A DNA stretch of 64,000 nucleotides. It comes from Nocardia salmonicida NBRC 13393 (GTDB lineage: Bacteria > Actinomycetota > Actinomycetes > Mycobacteriales > Mycobacteriaceae). Made by a program: the position numbers and the translations under genes. The stretch is taken from contig NZ_BDBR01000046.1 in assembly GCF_001613085.1 (NCBI RefSeq), positions 19,213 to 83,212 of the forward strand, written 5' to 3'. Numbering within the stretch: the stretch's first letter is position 1; each line of letters begins with the position of its first letter. Below the pieces are notes generated by a model. It saw only the letters and a list, made by a program, of their open reading frames with translations. It had not been told where the DNA came from and ran no database searches. Below are positions 7,917 to 17,152 of this stretch, piece by piece.

Positions 7917-8890
7917 GCCAGACCTCGCAGAGTTCGTGCGGGGGGCCGGATGCCCTGGATCGCGGCGATCATGTCCACGACCCGCCGGGTTTCGGCGACT
8001 TCGTGAACCCGGAAGATCCGAGCGCCCGCGGCGGCCGACCATGCGGTTGCCGCCAGTGTGCCCTCGACCCTTTCGGTAAGACCTACCCCTAGAGTCTCCC
8101 CGATAAAATCCTTGTTGCTCAGTGCCATCAGCACTGGCCATCCGGTATTTACAAGACCGTCGATTCCGCGCAACAACTCGAGCCCGTGATAGGTGTTTTT
8201 GCCGAAATCATGAGTGGGATCGATCACGATGCCATCGGCTCGCACGCCCGCGGACGCGGCATTCTCGGCCGCGGCGACGACGGTGGCGGTCACCTCGGCC
8301 ACCACATCGGCGTAGCGAACACGATGCGGGCGCGTGCGCGGCACGGCGCCGCCGGTGTGGCTGCACACGATGCCCGCGCCCGTTTCGGCGGCGACGTGCA
8401 CGAGATCGGGGTCGGCGCCGGCCCAGGTGTCGTTGATCAGGTCGGCGCCCACGGCGACCGCGGCCCGCGCGACGTCACCTCGCCAGGTGTCCACACTGAT
8501 CAACAGGTCCGGATACTTCGCCCGGATCGCCGCGACGAACGGCACCACCCGCTGCGCTTCCTCGGCCGCGTCGACGGTGACTCCCGGCCCCGCCTTCACC
8601 CCGCCGATGTCGACCAGATCGGCGCCCTCGTCGACCGCGCGCGAGACGCGTTCCATCGCGGCCTCGTCGCTGAAGGTGGCGCCACGGTCGTAGAACGAGT
8701 CCGGCGTGCGATTCACGATCGCCATCACCAACGCGCGATCCGTCGCTACCTCGCGCCCACAGAAGGTGCGCTCGTCGCGCCTCCCCGGGATTTCCGCCGA
8801 CGACTCGGGACCGCGACTGCTTGTGCTCCGGGCAGGCGGTTCGTTCTCTGGTCGGGGTCCGGGCGTACCCGACGAGTTACCGATGTTCAT
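7913..8890 (-). CDS. folP2: Dihydropteroate synthase homologue FolP2
   Basis: The protein has the DHPS TIM-barrel motifs VMAIVNRTPDSFYDRG, DIGGVKAGPG, ISVDTWRGDVA, LINDTW and the pterin-site DPTHDFGKNT. Dihydropteroate synthases condense a pterin with p-aminobenzoate. The M. tuberculosis orthologue next to gpgS (Rv1207, FolP2) is reported not to complement true DHPS activity, so its function here is uncertain. The first 45 residues are a poorly conserved serine/proline-rich leader, and a later start cannot be ruled out. It is coupled to gpgS by a 4-base overlap and follows fadD6 at 21 bases. Confidence 0.9.
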   Translation of the reverse strand: MNIGNSSGTPGPRPENEPPARSTSSRGPESSAEIPGRRDERTFCGREVATDRALVMAIVNRTPDSFYDRGATFSDEAAMERVSRAVDEGADLVDIGGVKAGPGVTVDAAEEAQRVVPFVAAIRAKYPDLLISVDTWRGDVARAAVAVGADLINDTWAGADPDLVHVAAETGAGIVCSHTGGAVPRTRPHRVRYADVVAEVTATVVAAAENAASAGVRADGIVIDPTHDFGKNTYHGLELLRGIDGLVNTGWPVLMALSNKDFIGETLGVGLTERVEGTLAATAWSAAAGARIFRVHEVAETRRVVDMIAAIQGIRPPARTLRGLA

Positions 8891-8911
8891 GCGAAATCAG
8901 ACGTTACCTTG

Positions 8912-10678
8912 CTAGCGCGGGGCTCGACCGGCGGCGACGTCATCGGCGTATCCGTCGTAAGCCGGGATGTAGCCATCTGTCGGACCGGACAGCACATACA
9001 GCTGACCGTCCGCGTCGGGTGCGTATCCCTGCTTACGCAATTCCACCTTCCGGCTCTTGAATGTCGAGGTCTGCTCCAGTTCGGCGACCACGCGCACGTA
9101 CAGCGGGACCGCGTATAAAGGCAGTCGCTGGTAGGCGGTCGCGGCCAGGGCCTTCCCGTCGAACGACGCGTCGTCGGCCAGCGTGATCGCCGCCATGCCC
9201 GCTTTTCCGTCGGTGCCGGGGATGTCGACGCCGTAGACAACGGCCTGATCGACGCGCTCGTCGTGCCCGAGGGCGCCCTCGACCTCCGTGGTCGCCACGT
9301 TCTCGCCCTTCCACCGGAAGGTGTCGCCGAGCCGGTCGACGAACGCGATATGCCAGAAATGCTGATCGCGGACGAGGTCGCCGGTGTCGAACCAGCAGTC
9401 GCCCTTCTTGAAGCCGTCGCGCACCAGCTTGGATTCCGACGCCTTCTTGTCGGTGTAGCCGTCGAACGGCTGACGGTTGTTCACCTTCGCCAGCAGCAGC
9501 CCCACCCCGCCGGACCGCACCCGGCGCAGCTTCCCATCGCGACCGCGCCGCGCGTGGCCGGTCTCGTCGTCGTACTCGACGACCGCGTACGGCAGCGGGC
9601 ACAGTCCGGCGGTACGGTCGACGCCGAACGCGTTGACGAACGCCAGCGGCGCCTCGCTGGACCCGTAGAACTCGACCACCCGGCCGATCCCGAATCGGCG
9701 CCGGAACTCGTCCCACAGTTCGGGCCGCAACCCGTTGCCGACGGCCAGCCGGACCCGGTTGCCCTGCTCGCCTGACCGCACCGGCTGGTTGATCAGGTAG
9801 CGGCACAGCTCGCCGATGTAGATGAACGCGGTGGCCCGCTCGCGCGCGATCTCGTCCCAGAACCCCGACGCCGAGAACTTGCGGCTGAGCACATAGGTCG
9901 ATTCGCCCGCGAGCACGGCCGACAGCGCGACCGTGAGCGCGTTGTTGTGATAGAGCGGCAGGCAGCAGTACAGGGCGTCGTCGGCACGCAACCGGACGCC
10001 GAGGCCGCCGAGCCCGGACATGCTCTTGGTCCAGCGCTGATGGGTCATCACGCTGGCCTTGGGCAGCCCGGTGGTGCCGGAGGTGAAGATGAGGAACGCC
10101 CGTTCCCCGGCCAGGACCCGCGCGCACGTTGCGGGGTCGGAATCGGTCGCGGTGCGGGCCGACTCGGCCAGCTCCTCGGCGGTGAGCACGTTCTCCGCCG
10201 GCTCGGGCAGCGAATCCAGCGCCTCGGCGCACTCCGCGCCGACGACATCGAGCACGCTGCCCAGCAGCCCGATGCTGTGTGCCAGCACCTGATCTCGCTG
10301 GTTGTAGTTGAGCAGCCCCACCGTGGCGCCGAGCTTGAGCACGGCCAGCACCGTGAACAGGATTTCGGGCCGGTTGGTCATCAGCACGCCGACCACGTCG
10401 CCGCGCGTCACCCCGCGCGCGGAAAGCACTGCGGCGTAACGGTTCACCTCGCTGTTGGCGGCGCGGTAGGTATAGGAACGGCCTTCGAAACGCAGGAACA
10501 CCCGGTCGGGCCTGCGGTGGGCGACCCGCTGGAAATACAGCCCGATGGAGGCTTTGTCCTTGGGCCCCACCAGCATTCCGCGCGCGTTGCGCAGCATGCC
10601 GGGGGCGTCGAGCGCCATGGCGGGCAGGGCTTTGGCCAGGTCGAACATGCTTACCGTGTCGCGCGTGTCATTGCTCAC
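8912..10678 (-). CDS. fadD6: Long-chain fatty-acyl-CoA synthetase FadD6
   Basis: This AMP-forming ligase of 588 residues resembles very-long-chain acyl-CoA synthetases / fatty-acid transport proteins. Motifs include FIFTSGTTGLPKAS-like P-loop residues (LIFTSGTTGLPKASVM), YGSSEAPLAF, and the C-terminal DRLGDTFRWKGENVATTEVE hinge. It activates fatty acids, coupling uptake to CoA thioester formation. Its place between a LOG gene and folP2 matches Rv1206, which supports the FadD6 name. Short spacing (11 and 21 bases) suggests one operon from the LOG genes through gpgS. Confidence 0.92.
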   Translation of the reverse strand: MSNDTRDTVSMFDLAKALPAMALDAPGMLRNARGMLVGPKDKASIGLYFQRVAHRRPDRVFLRFEGRSYTYRAANSEVNRYAAVLSARGVTRGDVVGVLMTNRPEILFTVLAVLKLGATVGLLNYNQRDQVLAHSIGLLGSVLDVVGAECAEALDSLPEPAENVLTAEELAESARTATDSDPATCARVLAGERAFLIFTSGTTGLPKASVMTHQRWTKSMSGLGGLGVRLRADDALYCCLPLYHNNALTVALSAVLAGESTYVLSRKFSASGFWDEIARERATAFIYIGELCRYLINQPVRSGEQGNRVRLAVGNGLRPELWDEFRRRFGIGRVVEFYGSSEAPLAFVNAFGVDRTAGLCPLPYAVVEYDDETGHARRGRDGKLRRVRSGGVGLLLAKVNNRQPFDGYTDKKASESKLVRDGFKKGDCWFDTGDLVRDQHFWHIAFVDRLGDTFRWKGENVATTEVEGALGHDERVDQAVVYGVDIPGTDGKAGMAAITLADDASFDGKALAATAYQRLPLYAVPLYVRVVAELEQTSTFKSRKVELRKQGYAPDADGQLYVLSGPTDGYIPAYDGYADDVAAGRAPR

Positions 10679-10689
10679 GTCGATCTCTC

Positions 10690-11244
10690 CTACTGTGCGG
10701 GCGCGGCCGGTTCCAGCGCGGCGAACGCGGTGGGCAGGTCGGTGGCCACGATGAGTCGGTCACGTGCTGCCCGCGGCACAATGGTGCGCTCGGACAGTTC
10801 GTCGATCCAGTGGAAAAGGCCGTCGTAGAAGCCGTTCGCGTTCAGCAGGACAACGGGTTTGGTGTGTTCACCGAGGTAGCCGCCGGTCCAGGTCTCGAAC
10901 AGTTCCTCGAGGGTCCCGATGCCGCCCGGCAGGGTGAGGAACGCGTCCGCGCGCGCTTCCATCAGCTGCTTGCGCTGGCGCATCGTGTCGGTGACGAGCA
11001 GTTCGTCGGCGTCGACATCGGCGACTTCCTTGTGCACCAGATGTTTCGGGATCACGCCGATGGTGTGCGCGCCACCGGCCCTGGCCGCGGTGGCGACCGC
11101 GCCCATCATCGATACATGACCACCACCGGAGACCAATTGCCAACCGCGACGCGCGATCTCGGTGCCGACGCGCGCGGCGAGGCTGATCAGGTGGGGATCG
11201 GTGGTGCTGGCGGAGCAGTAGACACACACGGAATAGCTCACCAT
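10690..11244 (-). CDS. LOG family protein (TIGR00730), Rv1205-like
   Basis: LOG enzymes release free cytokinin-type bases from nucleoside 5'-monophosphates; the M. tuberculosis homologue Rv1205 was linked to cytokinin production. The protein of about 184 residues has SGGGHVSMMGAVA near residue 40 and the signature PGGIGTLEEL near residue 110. ATG 11244 and GTG 11241 are both possible starts. They overlap the upstream paralogue stop by 7 or 4 bases, and GAGGACC is the likely ribosome site. It is directly followed by fadD6. Confidence 0.9.
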   Translation of the reverse strand: MVSYSVCVYCSASTTDPHLISLAARVGTEIARRGWQLVSGGGHVSMMGAVATAARAGGAHTIGVIPKHLVHKEVADVDADELLVTDTMRQRKQLMEARADAFLTLPGGIGTLEELFETWTGGYLGEHTKPVVLLNANGFYDGLFHWIDELSERTIVPRAARDRLIVATDLPTAFAALEPAAPAQ

Positions 11245-12038
11245 TGGTCCTCGGTGCCGAGACGCTCGATGTTCGCGTGGTCGCCGGTTTCGCCCTGGAT
11301 GATCCGCACGACCTCGTCGACGCTGTCGGTGAGCTGGATCAGGTCGAGGTCCTCGGGCGAGATCTTGCCCGAGCCCGCCAGGGAGCTGCGCAGCCAGTCG
11401 ACGAGGCCGGACCAGTAGGCGGTGCCGAACAGAATGATCGGGAAGCGGGTGATCTTGCGGGTCTGCACCAGGGTGAGCGCCTCGAACAGCTCGTCCAGGG
11501 TCCCGAAACCGCCGGGCAGGCAGACGAAGGCCTGGGAGTACTTCACGAACATCGTCTTGCGGACGAAGAAGTACCGGAAGTTGATCCCCAGATCCACCCA
11601 CTCGTTGAGCCCCTGCTCGAACGGCAGCTCGATCCCGAGCCCGATCGAGTAGCCGCCCCCTTCCGAGCAACCGCGGTTGGCCGCTTCCATCGCGCCGGGC
11701 CCGCCGCCGGTGATCACCGCGAAGCCCGCCCGACTGAGCGCCGCGCCGATCTCCCGGCCCGCCACGTACTCGGGGTGGTCAGGACCCGTACGCGCCGAGC
11801 CGAATACCGTCACCGCGGGCGGGATCTCCGCGAGCGCGCCGAAACCCTCGACGAACTCGGCCTGGATCCGCAGTACCCGCCACGGATCGGTGTGCACCCA
11901 GTCGCTGTCCTGCCGCGTATCGAGCAGGTTCCGGTCGGCGGTCCGCACACCGGGCTTGCGCTCCCGGCGGAACATCACCGGACCACGGAACTTCGGTTTG
12001 ACCTTCCCAACCTGTTCATCAGCGGAATCGGTAGACAT
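11238..12038 (-). CDS. Second LOG-like Rossmann protein (TIGR00730 type)
   Basis: This 266-residue paralogue has the same core as its neighbour: ITGGGPGAMEAANRG (about residues 108-122) and PGGFGTLDELFEA. It carries an extra N-terminal region of about 75 residues containing RRERKPGVRTADRNLLDT. Longer proteins of this type are often predicted decarboxylases or AMP nucleosidases; the reaction here is not known. The stop overlaps the start of the shorter LOG gene, so the two are made together and might form a complex. The start ATG is divergent from a membrane-protein gene. Confidence 0.87.
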   Translation of the reverse strand: MSTDSADEQVGKVKPKFRGPVMFRRERKPGVRTADRNLLDTRQDSDWVHTDPWRVLRIQAEFVEGFGALAEIPPAVTVFGSARTGPDHPEYVAGREIGAALSRAGFAVITGGGPGAMEAANRGCSEGGGYSIGLGIELPFEQGLNEWVDLGINFRYFFVRKTMFVKYSQAFVCLPGGFGTLDELFEALTLVQTRKITRFPIILFGTAYWSGLVDWLRSSLAGSGKISPEDLDLIQLTDSVDEVVRIIQGETGDHANIERLGTEDQW

Positions 12039-12137
12039 GACCCCAACCTACTGTGTTGGATTCCGGTCACGGGCGCGCGCTTCTGGATCGGCCGGGCCAC
12101 GGCCATCCGCGTCCTCGATCGAGCCGAAGGATTTCCT

Positions 12138-12956
12138 GTGTCCCCTGCCGCCGCGGCACATTCCGGTCGCGTGCTCGTCGTACTCGTCGCCATGGCCGGT
12201 GCGCTGATCGCCGCGTTCGTTGTCGCTCCACGCCTGCTGGCGAACAGCGTCGAGGCCGGCTTCAGCGACGAGAACGATCTCCGACGAGCGTTCCGCGCGG
12301 CCTTCGTCGAGTATTGGCAGGCCGGGAACCGGGAGTTCACCGCCGACCTGGCGAAGGTGGTCGACTACTGGTACCGCTACCACCTCGTCAAAGCGGTACT
12401 CGCCGCGATTCTGCTGGCTGTGCTCGTCACTCTCACCGTGAAGCTCTGGCGGGCGTTCATGGCGGCGGGCCAGGCCGCGCTGGGCACACGGGTCGGTCTC
12501 GCGGTGTCCGGTGGTCTGGCCGCCGTGCTCGCGCTGTGCTCGCTGGTGCTGGTACTGGCCAATGTGCAGGGCGCGGTGACGCCCTTCGCGTCGCTGTTGC
12601 CGATGTTGCTGGGCGAGGACTCCGCCCCGACCGAGGTCATCACCCAGGTCGACCGCCGGTTGGCCGACGGCACCCGGGTACCCCCGCTGGAGGTGATGAT
12701 CGACGAATTCGCTCGCTACCACGTGGCGATGGCCGCGCTCGCCGCCGTCACGGCCGTTCTCCTGCTCGGGGGGTGCGCCTTTCTGTGGCGCACATCCGTC
12801 CGGTCTCCCGATCGGCGCTCCCGCCGCGTCCTCGCCTGGTTCGGCGCCCTCTCGGCACTGTTCGCGCTGATCATGGTCGTCGTCGCGGTAGCCAACACCA
12901 CCAACGCGTCGAACCCGGTCCCCGGCTTGGCCGCCCTGTTCACCAACGGTTGGTGA
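12138..12956 (+). CDS. Integral membrane protein of unknown function
   Basis: The protein of about 272 residues has four hydrophobic helices (about residues 12-32, 93-118, 133-160 and 200-262 region with two segments) and a loop ADLAKVVDYWYRYHLVKA after the first. No catalytic motif is recognised. A GAAGGA site precedes the GTG at 12138; there is no ATG in reach. It is transcribed away from the LOG operon and towards dapE, from which it is separated by only 26 bases of convergent space. Confidence 0.72.
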   Translation: MSPAAAAHSGRVLVVLVAMAGALIAAFVVAPRLLANSVEAGFSDENDLRRAFRAAFVEYWQAGNREFTADLAKVVDYWYRYHLVKAVLAAILLAVLVTLTVKLWRAFMAAGQAALGTRVGLAVSGGLAAVLALCSLVLVLANVQGAVTPFASLLPMLLGEDSAPTEVITQVDRRLADGTRVPPLEVMIDEFARYHVAMAALAAVTAVLLLGGCAFLWRTSVRSPDRRSRRVLAWFGALSALFALIMVVVAVANTTNASNPVPGLAALFTNGW

Positions 12957-12982
12957 GCGCGAAGCTCGACGGGCGTCTCGGT

Positions 12983-14077
12983 CTACGGCTTGGACAGGTA
13001 GGTCCGCAGCATCGCGGTGACGGCGGTGATCTGGCTGAGCGGGACGTGCTCGTCGCGCTTGTGGGCGAGGTTGGGGTCGCCGGGGCCGAAGTTCACGGCG
13101 GGGATGCCGCGGGCGGCGAAGCGGGAGACGTCGGTCCAGCCGTACTTGGCGCGCACGCCGCCGCCACCGTGGGCGTTGACGGAGTCGATGAGGGTGCGGG
13201 CGGCGGGGGCGGTCAGGCCGGGCAGGGCGCCCGGTGAGGAGTCGGTGACCTCGAAGGCGACGTCGAGTCCGTCGAAGACCTCGCGGACATGCGCCACGGC
13301 CTGCTCGACGGTGCGGTCGGGGGCGAAACGGAAGTTCACATCCACCTCGGCGACATCGGGCACCACATTGCCCGCGACCCCGCCCGAGACCCGCACGGCC
13401 GACAGACCCTCGCGGTACACACAACCGTCGATATCGACCTCGCGCGCCTCGTAGGCCGACAACCGCGCCAGCACCGGAGCGAGACCGTGAATCGCGTTCT
13501 CCCCCAGCCATGCCCGTGCGGAATGCGCGCGCACACCCGCGGTGGTCAATCGCACCCGCAAGGTGCCCTGGCACCCCGCCTCGATCCAACCCGCCGACGG
13601 TTCACCGAGAATCGCCAAGTCGCCTTCGAGCCATTCCGGCAATTCACGCTCGATATGTCCGAGTCCGTTGAACTCCGCGGCGATCTCCTCGCCGTCGTAG
13701 AAGATCAGCGTCAAATCATGGGCCGGGTCGGCGATCGTGGCGGCCAGATGCAGGAATACCGCGTCGCCGGATTTCATATCGACTGTGCCACAACCGAACA
13801 GCACTGCTTCGCCGTCGACTCGATCCGGTCGGCTCGGCACATTGTTCGCGATCGGTACCGTATCGAGGTGGCCCGCCAGAATTACCCGTGTGGGCAATCC
13901 GCGCTGTGTGCGCGCCAGCACCACATTGCCGTGCCGCAGCACTTCGAACCCGGTGGTCTGCTCCCGGATCGCCTGCTCGACCAGGTCCGCGATCTTGGCC
14001 TCGTCGCGCGACACACTCGGCACGTCGACGAGGGCGGCAGTCAACTGGATGGGATCGGCAAGCAAATCGAGAGTCAC
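12983..14077 (-). CDS. dapE: Succinyl-diaminopimelate desuccinylase DapE
   Basis: DapE removes succinate from N-succinyl-LL-diaminopimelate in the succinylase route to lysine and peptidoglycan precursors. The 364-residue M20 metallopeptidase has the zinc and catalytic residues in LAGHLDTVP, GCGTVDMKSGDA, YDGEEI and the final NLAHKRDEHVP. The GTG at 14077 gives the usual length; an in-frame extension upstream looks non-coding. It lies back to back with dapD (119-base gap), so the two probably share a divergent promoter region. Confidence 0.93.
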   Translation of the reverse strand: MTLDLLADPIQLTAALVDVPSVSRDEAKIADLVEQAIREQTTGFEVLRHGNVVLARTQRGLPTRVILAGHLDTVPIANNVPSRPDRVDGEAVLFGCGTVDMKSGDAVFLHLAATIADPAHDLTLIFYDGEEIAAEFNGLGHIERELPEWLEGDLAILGEPSAGWIEAGCQGTLRVRLTTAGVRAHSARAWLGENAIHGLAPVLARLSAYEAREVDIDGCVYREGLSAVRVSGGVAGNVVPDVAEVDVNFRFAPDRTVEQAVAHVREVFDGLDVAFEVTDSSPGALPGLTAPAARTLIDSVNAHGGGGVRAKYGWTDVSRFAARGIPAVNFGPGDPNLAHKRDEHVPLSQITAVTAMLRTYLSKP

Positions 14078-14195
14078 ATCTCGACAGTAGTACGGCCGAG
14101 CCCTCGATCCGCGGATCCGGGCGAAGCCGACCGCGTGGTCCAACGCACAGGGCCCGCGGCACACCGCACCGGCCGGAACGGGCAAAATAGCCTCC

Positions 14196-15146
14196 GTGAG
14201 TATTCAGGGAGCAACTGCAGTCGGTATCGCCAATGTGACCTCGGACGGGACCGTCCTCGATACCTGGTACCCCAGCCCCGCGCTGGGCGAGTTCACCGAG
14301 ACCGGCTCCCAGCGCCTCGACGCCGCCGAGGCGCCCGAGTTCGCCGAGCTCCTCGGCGTGGACGCGGCCCGTGGGGTCGAGGTGATCGCGGTGCGCACCA
14401 CCATCGCGGATCTGTCGGCCGCCCCGGTCGACGCGCACGAGGTCTACCTGCGCCTGCACCTGCTCTCGCACCGTCTGGTCCAGCCGCACGGCCTGAACCT
14501 CGACGGCCAGTTCGGCCTGCTCAGCAATGTCGTGTGGACCAACCACGGCCCGTGCGCGGTCGAGGGCTTCGAGCAGACCCGCCTGAAGCTGCGCGCCCGC
14601 GGCCCGGTGACGGTGCTCAGCGTCGACAAGTTCCCTCGCCTGGTCGACTACGTGATCCCCTCCGGCGTGCGCATCGGCGACGCCGACCGGGTCCGCCTCG
14701 GCGCGCACCTCGCCGCGGGCACCACCGTCATGCACGAGGGCTTCGTCAACTTCAACGCGGGCACCCTCGGCAACTCGATGGTCGAAGGTCGCATCTCGGC
14801 GGGTGTCGTGGTCGGCGACGGTTCCGATGTGGGCGGCGGCGCTTCCATCATGGGCACCCTGTCCGGCGGCGGCACCCAGGTCATCTCGGTCGGCGAGCGT
14901 TCGCTGCTCGGCGCCAACGCGGGCGTGGGCATCTCCCTCGGCAACGACTGCGTGATCGAGGCGGGCCTCTACGTCACCGCGGGCACCAAGGTCACCGGAC
15001 CCGACGGCACCGTCGTCAAGGCCGCGAGCCTGTCCGGTCAGGACAACCTGCTGTTCCGTCGCAATTCCATCACCGGCACCGTCGAGGTCGTCGGGCGCAA
15101 GGGCACCGGCGTGGAACTGAACGCCGCATTGCACGCCAACGATTGA
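14196..15146 (+). CDS. dapD: Tetrahydrodipicolinate N-succinyltransferase DapD
   Basis: DapD transfers succinyl from succinyl-CoA to tetrahydrodipicolinate. The 316-residue length is that of the actinobacterial (Rv1201c-like) type. After an N-terminal domain there is a left-handed beta-helix built from hexapeptide-like turns (about residues 165-270), with GTTVMHEGFVNFNAGTLGN and MVEGRISAGVVVGDGSDVG as typical segments. It starts at a GTG, is followed at once by a strong hairpin terminator, and is divergent from dapE, with which it acts in the same pathway. Confidence 0.94.
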   Translation: MSIQGATAVGIANVTSDGTVLDTWYPSPALGEFTETGSQRLDAAEAPEFAELLGVDAARGVEVIAVRTTIADLSAAPVDAHEVYLRLHLLSHRLVQPHGLNLDGQFGLLSNVVWTNHGPCAVEGFEQTRLKLRARGPVTVLSVDKFPRLVDYVIPSGVRIGDADRVRLGAHLAAGTTVMHEGFVNFNAGTLGNSMVEGRISAGVVVGDGSDVGGGASIMGTLSGGGTQVISVGERSLLGANAGVGISLGNDCVIEAGLYVTAGTKVTGPDGTVVKAASLSGQDNLLFRRNSITGTVEVVGRKGTGVELNAALHAND

Positions 15147-15152
15147 CCGGTC

Positions 15153-15182
15153 GAATTGCCGGGCCGAACGGCCCGGCAATTC
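15153..15182 (+). terminator. Hairpin terminator after dapD
   Basis: A perfect 13-base stem, GAATTGCCGGGCC (15153-15165), pairs with 15170-15182 across a GAAC loop. It lies seven bases after the dapD stop and ends in TTCTTCTC. Confidence 0.85.
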
Positions 15183-15315
15183 TTCTCACCAGTCACAATT
15201 CAGCAAATATTGCGGTTTCATGAAGATGAACCCAAATGTGCGACAAGCGAATTCGCGCGCTAACCTTCGTTTCGCTGCTCCGATCAGGACAGCGAAAAAG
15301 CGGAGGGATTCAAGA

Positions 15316-15933
15316 ATGAAGTTCGGAAAGATCACTACTGCTGTTTTCATGGCGGTCGCCGCGGTGGGGATTACCGCTGCCACTGCCAACGGTGCGCCCG
15401 CGGTGGCCACCGAACAGCCCGCTGTAGTGGCTTCGGGGGGCGTGACTTCTGGCGTGACGCACGGAATCAACTATCAGACCACGGTGTCCCCGGCTGACAA
15501 GACGGTCACCTGGGCAGTCGACAACGGCAAGTTCGCGGTCGCCGCCGACGGCGCCTCGGTGCTGCTCGAGACCGCCGACGGCGTGATCGTCGACCAGGCG
15601 CCGCTGCGCTCCGAGGTCGCCGGCCTCCCGATCGCCGTGACCCCGCAGATCAGCGAGGACGGCCGCACCGTCAAGCTGACCTCCACCATGGCACCCGAGG
15701 ATTCCGCGAAGCTGAGCAGCATCGCGGAACTGAAGGACATCAGCTCCTACGATCGGCTCGTCGAGCAGGTCAACAAGAACCTGCCCGGCGTCGTCATCGG
15801 CGGCGTCATCGGCGCGTTCTTCCCGTTCCTGTGGCTGTTCACCATCCCGGCCGGAATGGTCATCGGCGGCTACCTGATGGGCGGCCAGGAATTCCTGGAT
15901 GCCGTGATCGCCTTCGCGACCGGTCAGCCCTGA
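15316..15933 (+). CDS. Secreted protein of unknown function with C-terminal hydrophobic segment
   Basis: The 205-residue product starts with a Sec signal peptide (KITTAVFMAVAAVGITAATANGA, cleavage near residue 25). It then has a beta-rich domain of about 100 residues (YQTTVSPADKTVTWAVDNGKF and neighbouring strands) and ends with the Gly-rich hydrophobic stretch VIGGVIGAFFPFLWLFTIPAG. This layout is common in uncharacterised secreted proteins of Nocardia and Rhodococcus. A ribosome site (GGAGGGATTC) precedes the ATG. It is flanked by terminators and is probably monocistronic. Confidence 0.8.
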   Translation: MKFGKITTAVFMAVAAVGITAATANGAPAVATEQPAVVASGGVTSGVTHGINYQTTVSPADKTVTWAVDNGKFAVAADGASVLLETADGVIVDQAPLRSEVAGLPIAVTPQISEDGRTVKLTSTMAPEDSAKLSSIAELKDISSYDRLVEQVNKNLPGVVIGGVIGAFFPFLWLFTIPAGMVIGGYLMGGQEFLDAVIAFATGQP

Positions 15934-15949
15934 TCTGACATCGCGATAG

Positions 15950-15988
15950 GGAAAGGCCTCGTACTTCTGCGGAGTACGGGGCCTTTCC
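15950..15988. terminator. Hairpin terminator after secreted-protein gene
   Basis: GGAAAGGCCTCGTACT pairs with AGTACGGGGCCTTTCC across a 7-base loop, with a single mismatch in a 16-base stem. It starts 16 bases after the stop codon. Confidence 0.8.
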
Positions 15989-16072
15989 GCTGTGGTGGGG
16001 ATCACCGTCACAAACAAGCGCCTGCCCGCATCCCATGGTCGAACACCTCAGTTCCCATGGCAGGAGGCACAG

Positions 16073-17152
16073 ATGGACATCGTGGTTATCGGAGCGGGCT
16101 ACGCAGGGACTGTCGCGGCGAATCGACTGAACAAGAAGGTTCCCGACGCGCGGATCACTGTGGTCAATCCGCGGGGCGACTTCATCGAGCGGGTGCGGTT
16201 GCACGAGCAGATCGCGGGCAGCGGCGCCGCGGCCCGGCCGCTCGCCGAGATGCTCAGGGAAGCGATCACGGTCGAGACCGCGAGCGTGGACAAGATCGGC
16301 GACGGCACTGTCGCCCTCGACAACGGCCGGAGCCTGAACTTCGACCACGCGATCCTCGCGGCGGGCAGCATCGCGAACCCACTGCCCGGCGCGATCGCGG
16401 TCGGTACGTGGGAAGGCGCCGAACAGGCGCGCATCGCGCTCGCGGCGCTGCCCGCCGGCGGGATCGTCACGGTGATCGGTGGTGGGCTGACCGGGATCGA
16501 GACCACGGCCGAGATCGCCGAAGCCCGTCCCGACCTGCGCGTACGACTGGTGAGCGACACGGTCGCCGACTGGCTCTCCGTCGGCGCGCAGCGGCATATC
16601 AGGAACACGCTGACCCGATTGAACGTGGAGATCGTGGCCGATCGGGTCGCCGAGATCGATGCGACGACCCTGCGCCTGCGTTCGGGCACCGAACTCGATT
16701 CCGATCTCACCCTCTGGGCGATCATCTCCGCGGTACCCCAACTGGCCGCTCGCAGCGGACTCGCGGTGGACATCGACGGCCGCGCCCTGGTCGACGCCGA
16801 CCTGCGCAGCGTCACCGATCCTCGCGTCTTCGTCGTCGGCGACTGCGCGGCTGTGCCCGGCATGCGCATGTCCTGCGCCACTGCCGCTCCCCAGGGCGCA
16901 CACGCGGCCGATACGCTGGCCAGGATGAGCAAAGGACGGGAGCCGCGGCCGTTTTCGCTGGGCTACAGCGGCCAGGGAATGAGCCTGGGCAGGCATGACG
17001 GGCTGGTGCAGGCGACCGACCGCAACGACATCGCCCAGCGGTTGTACCTCGGCGGATCCCTCGCCTCGTTCACCAAGGAACGCATCAGCCGCTATGCCGC
17101 CTACGCCTCGCGCACCGGCAACAGCGTGTGGCTCAGCGGCCCGAAACGGTGA
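16073..17152 (+). CDS. FAD-dependent NADH dehydrogenase-like oxidoreductase
   Basis: This 359-residue flavoprotein of the pyridine-nucleotide disulfide / type II NADH dehydrogenase kind has the N-terminal FAD site VVIGAGYAGTVAANRL. The second nucleotide site is VTVIGGGLTGIETTAEIAE, and the C-terminal FAD motif is RVFVVGDCAAV. No redox CxxC pair is present. CAGGAGG is a strong ribosome site for the ATG at 16073. Its stop overlaps the GTG of an ECF41-type sigma factor. Such sigma factors are commonly paired with oxidoreductases of this sort, which suggests it is the regulated partner. Confidence 0.88.
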   Translation: MDIVVIGAGYAGTVAANRLNKKVPDARITVVNPRGDFIERVRLHEQIAGSGAAARPLAEMLREAITVETASVDKIGDGTVALDNGRSLNFDHAILAAGSIANPLPGAIAVGTWEGAEQARIALAALPAGGIVTVIGGGLTGIETTAEIAEARPDLRVRLVSDTVADWLSVGAQRHIRNTLTRLNVEIVADRVAEIDATTLRLRSGTELDSDLTLWAIISAVPQLAARSGLAVDIDGRALVDADLRSVTDPRVFVVGDCAAVPGMRMSCATAAPQGAHAADTLARMSKGREPRPFSLGYSGQGMSLGRHDGLVQATDRNDIAQRLYLGGSLASFTKERISRYAAYASRTGNSVWLSGPKR

